A DNA stretch of 5,450 nt from Patescibacteria group bacterium (GTDB taxonomy: Bacteria; Patescibacteriota; WWE3; UBA101185; UBA10185): contig JAKLGS010000050.1 of NCBI GenBank assembly GCA_022710505.1, positions 1 through 5,450 on the forward strand, in the 5' to 3' direction. The notes below the pieces were generated by a model. It was not told the DNA's origin and searched no databases. It saw only the letters and a program-made list of their open reading frames with translations. A program made the translations under genes and the position numbers. Positions 5,430 through 5,450 of the stretch are shown here, piece after piece. Position 1 is the stretch's first letter. Each line of letters opens with the position of its first letter.

Positions 5430-5450
5430 ATGAAGAAGTTCGATTTCTTT
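5430..5450 (+). CDS. possible start of a further gene, cut by the window end
   Basis: ATG at 5430 opens a frame reading MKKFDFF that runs off the window. No Shine-Dalgarno sequence precedes it. AAGAAT (5418-5423, four of six to TATAAT) lies exactly six bases upstream, the spacing seen at both divergent starts. Seven codons cannot show that it is coding. The same bases could instead form a weak hairpin (AAGAA 5433-5437 with TTCTT 5445-5449) ending tRNA-Pro transcription. Confidence 0.25.

Noticed and set aside
5405..5431. Terminator hairpin after tRNA-Pro (ATAAAT with ATTTAT)
   Set aside because: The stem is six A-T pairs with a 15-base loop and no T tract, which is expected by chance in DNA of this composition.

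Overview
The window is A+T-rich, densely packed bacterial DNA. It holds three tRNA genes, each with an encoded CCA end, a truncated transporter gene, two overlapping membrane glycosyltransferase genes and one uncharacterised membrane-anchored protein gene. The poor protein families, GT-C glycosyltransferases with extracytoplasmic substrates, very short intergenic gaps and TGA used as a normal stop fit a small-genome lineage. A Candidate Phyla Radiation (Patescibacteria) member, possibly a Microgenomates-type one, seems most likely to me. That is an inference from general character, because no ribosomal RNA or marker protein is present.

Layout. Positions 2-853 (+) carry the C-terminal two thirds of a major facilitator superfamily transporter whose start lies outside the window. 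Positions 947-1154 (+) carry tRNA-Arg(TCT) and tRNA-Leu(TAA). Positions 1155-1393 hold no protein gene. This gap contains an exact 21-bp second copy of the 3' end of tRNA-Leu, 180 bp after the first, and next to it a long imperfect hairpin that uses part of the copied sequence as one arm. Positions 1394-4539 (-) hold two GT-C type, PMT/ArnT-like membrane glycosyltransferases joined by a 4-base GTGA overlap, so they are almost certainly one operon read leftward. A 56-bp divergent promoter region separates them from a rightward gene at 4596-5297. That gene encodes a single-pass membrane-anchored protein with two C-x5-C motifs. tRNA-Pro(TGG) follows at 5324-5400, and a new reading frame may begin at 5430.

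How the parts work together. The two glycosyltransferases probably move sugars from polyprenyl-phosphate carriers onto cell-surface acceptors. The divergently expressed anchored protein would sit in the same extracytoplasmic space, but nothing directly links it to them. Both divergent genes have a -10-like hexamer exactly 6 bases before the ATG, which predicts leaderless mRNAs. The operon-internal glycosyltransferase instead has a good Shine-Dalgarno sequence before a GTG start.

The most interesting stretch is 1134-1334. A duplicated tRNA 3' end flanking a short structured insert looks like an attachment-site scar, a minimal mobile element, or a tRNA-derived structured RNA.
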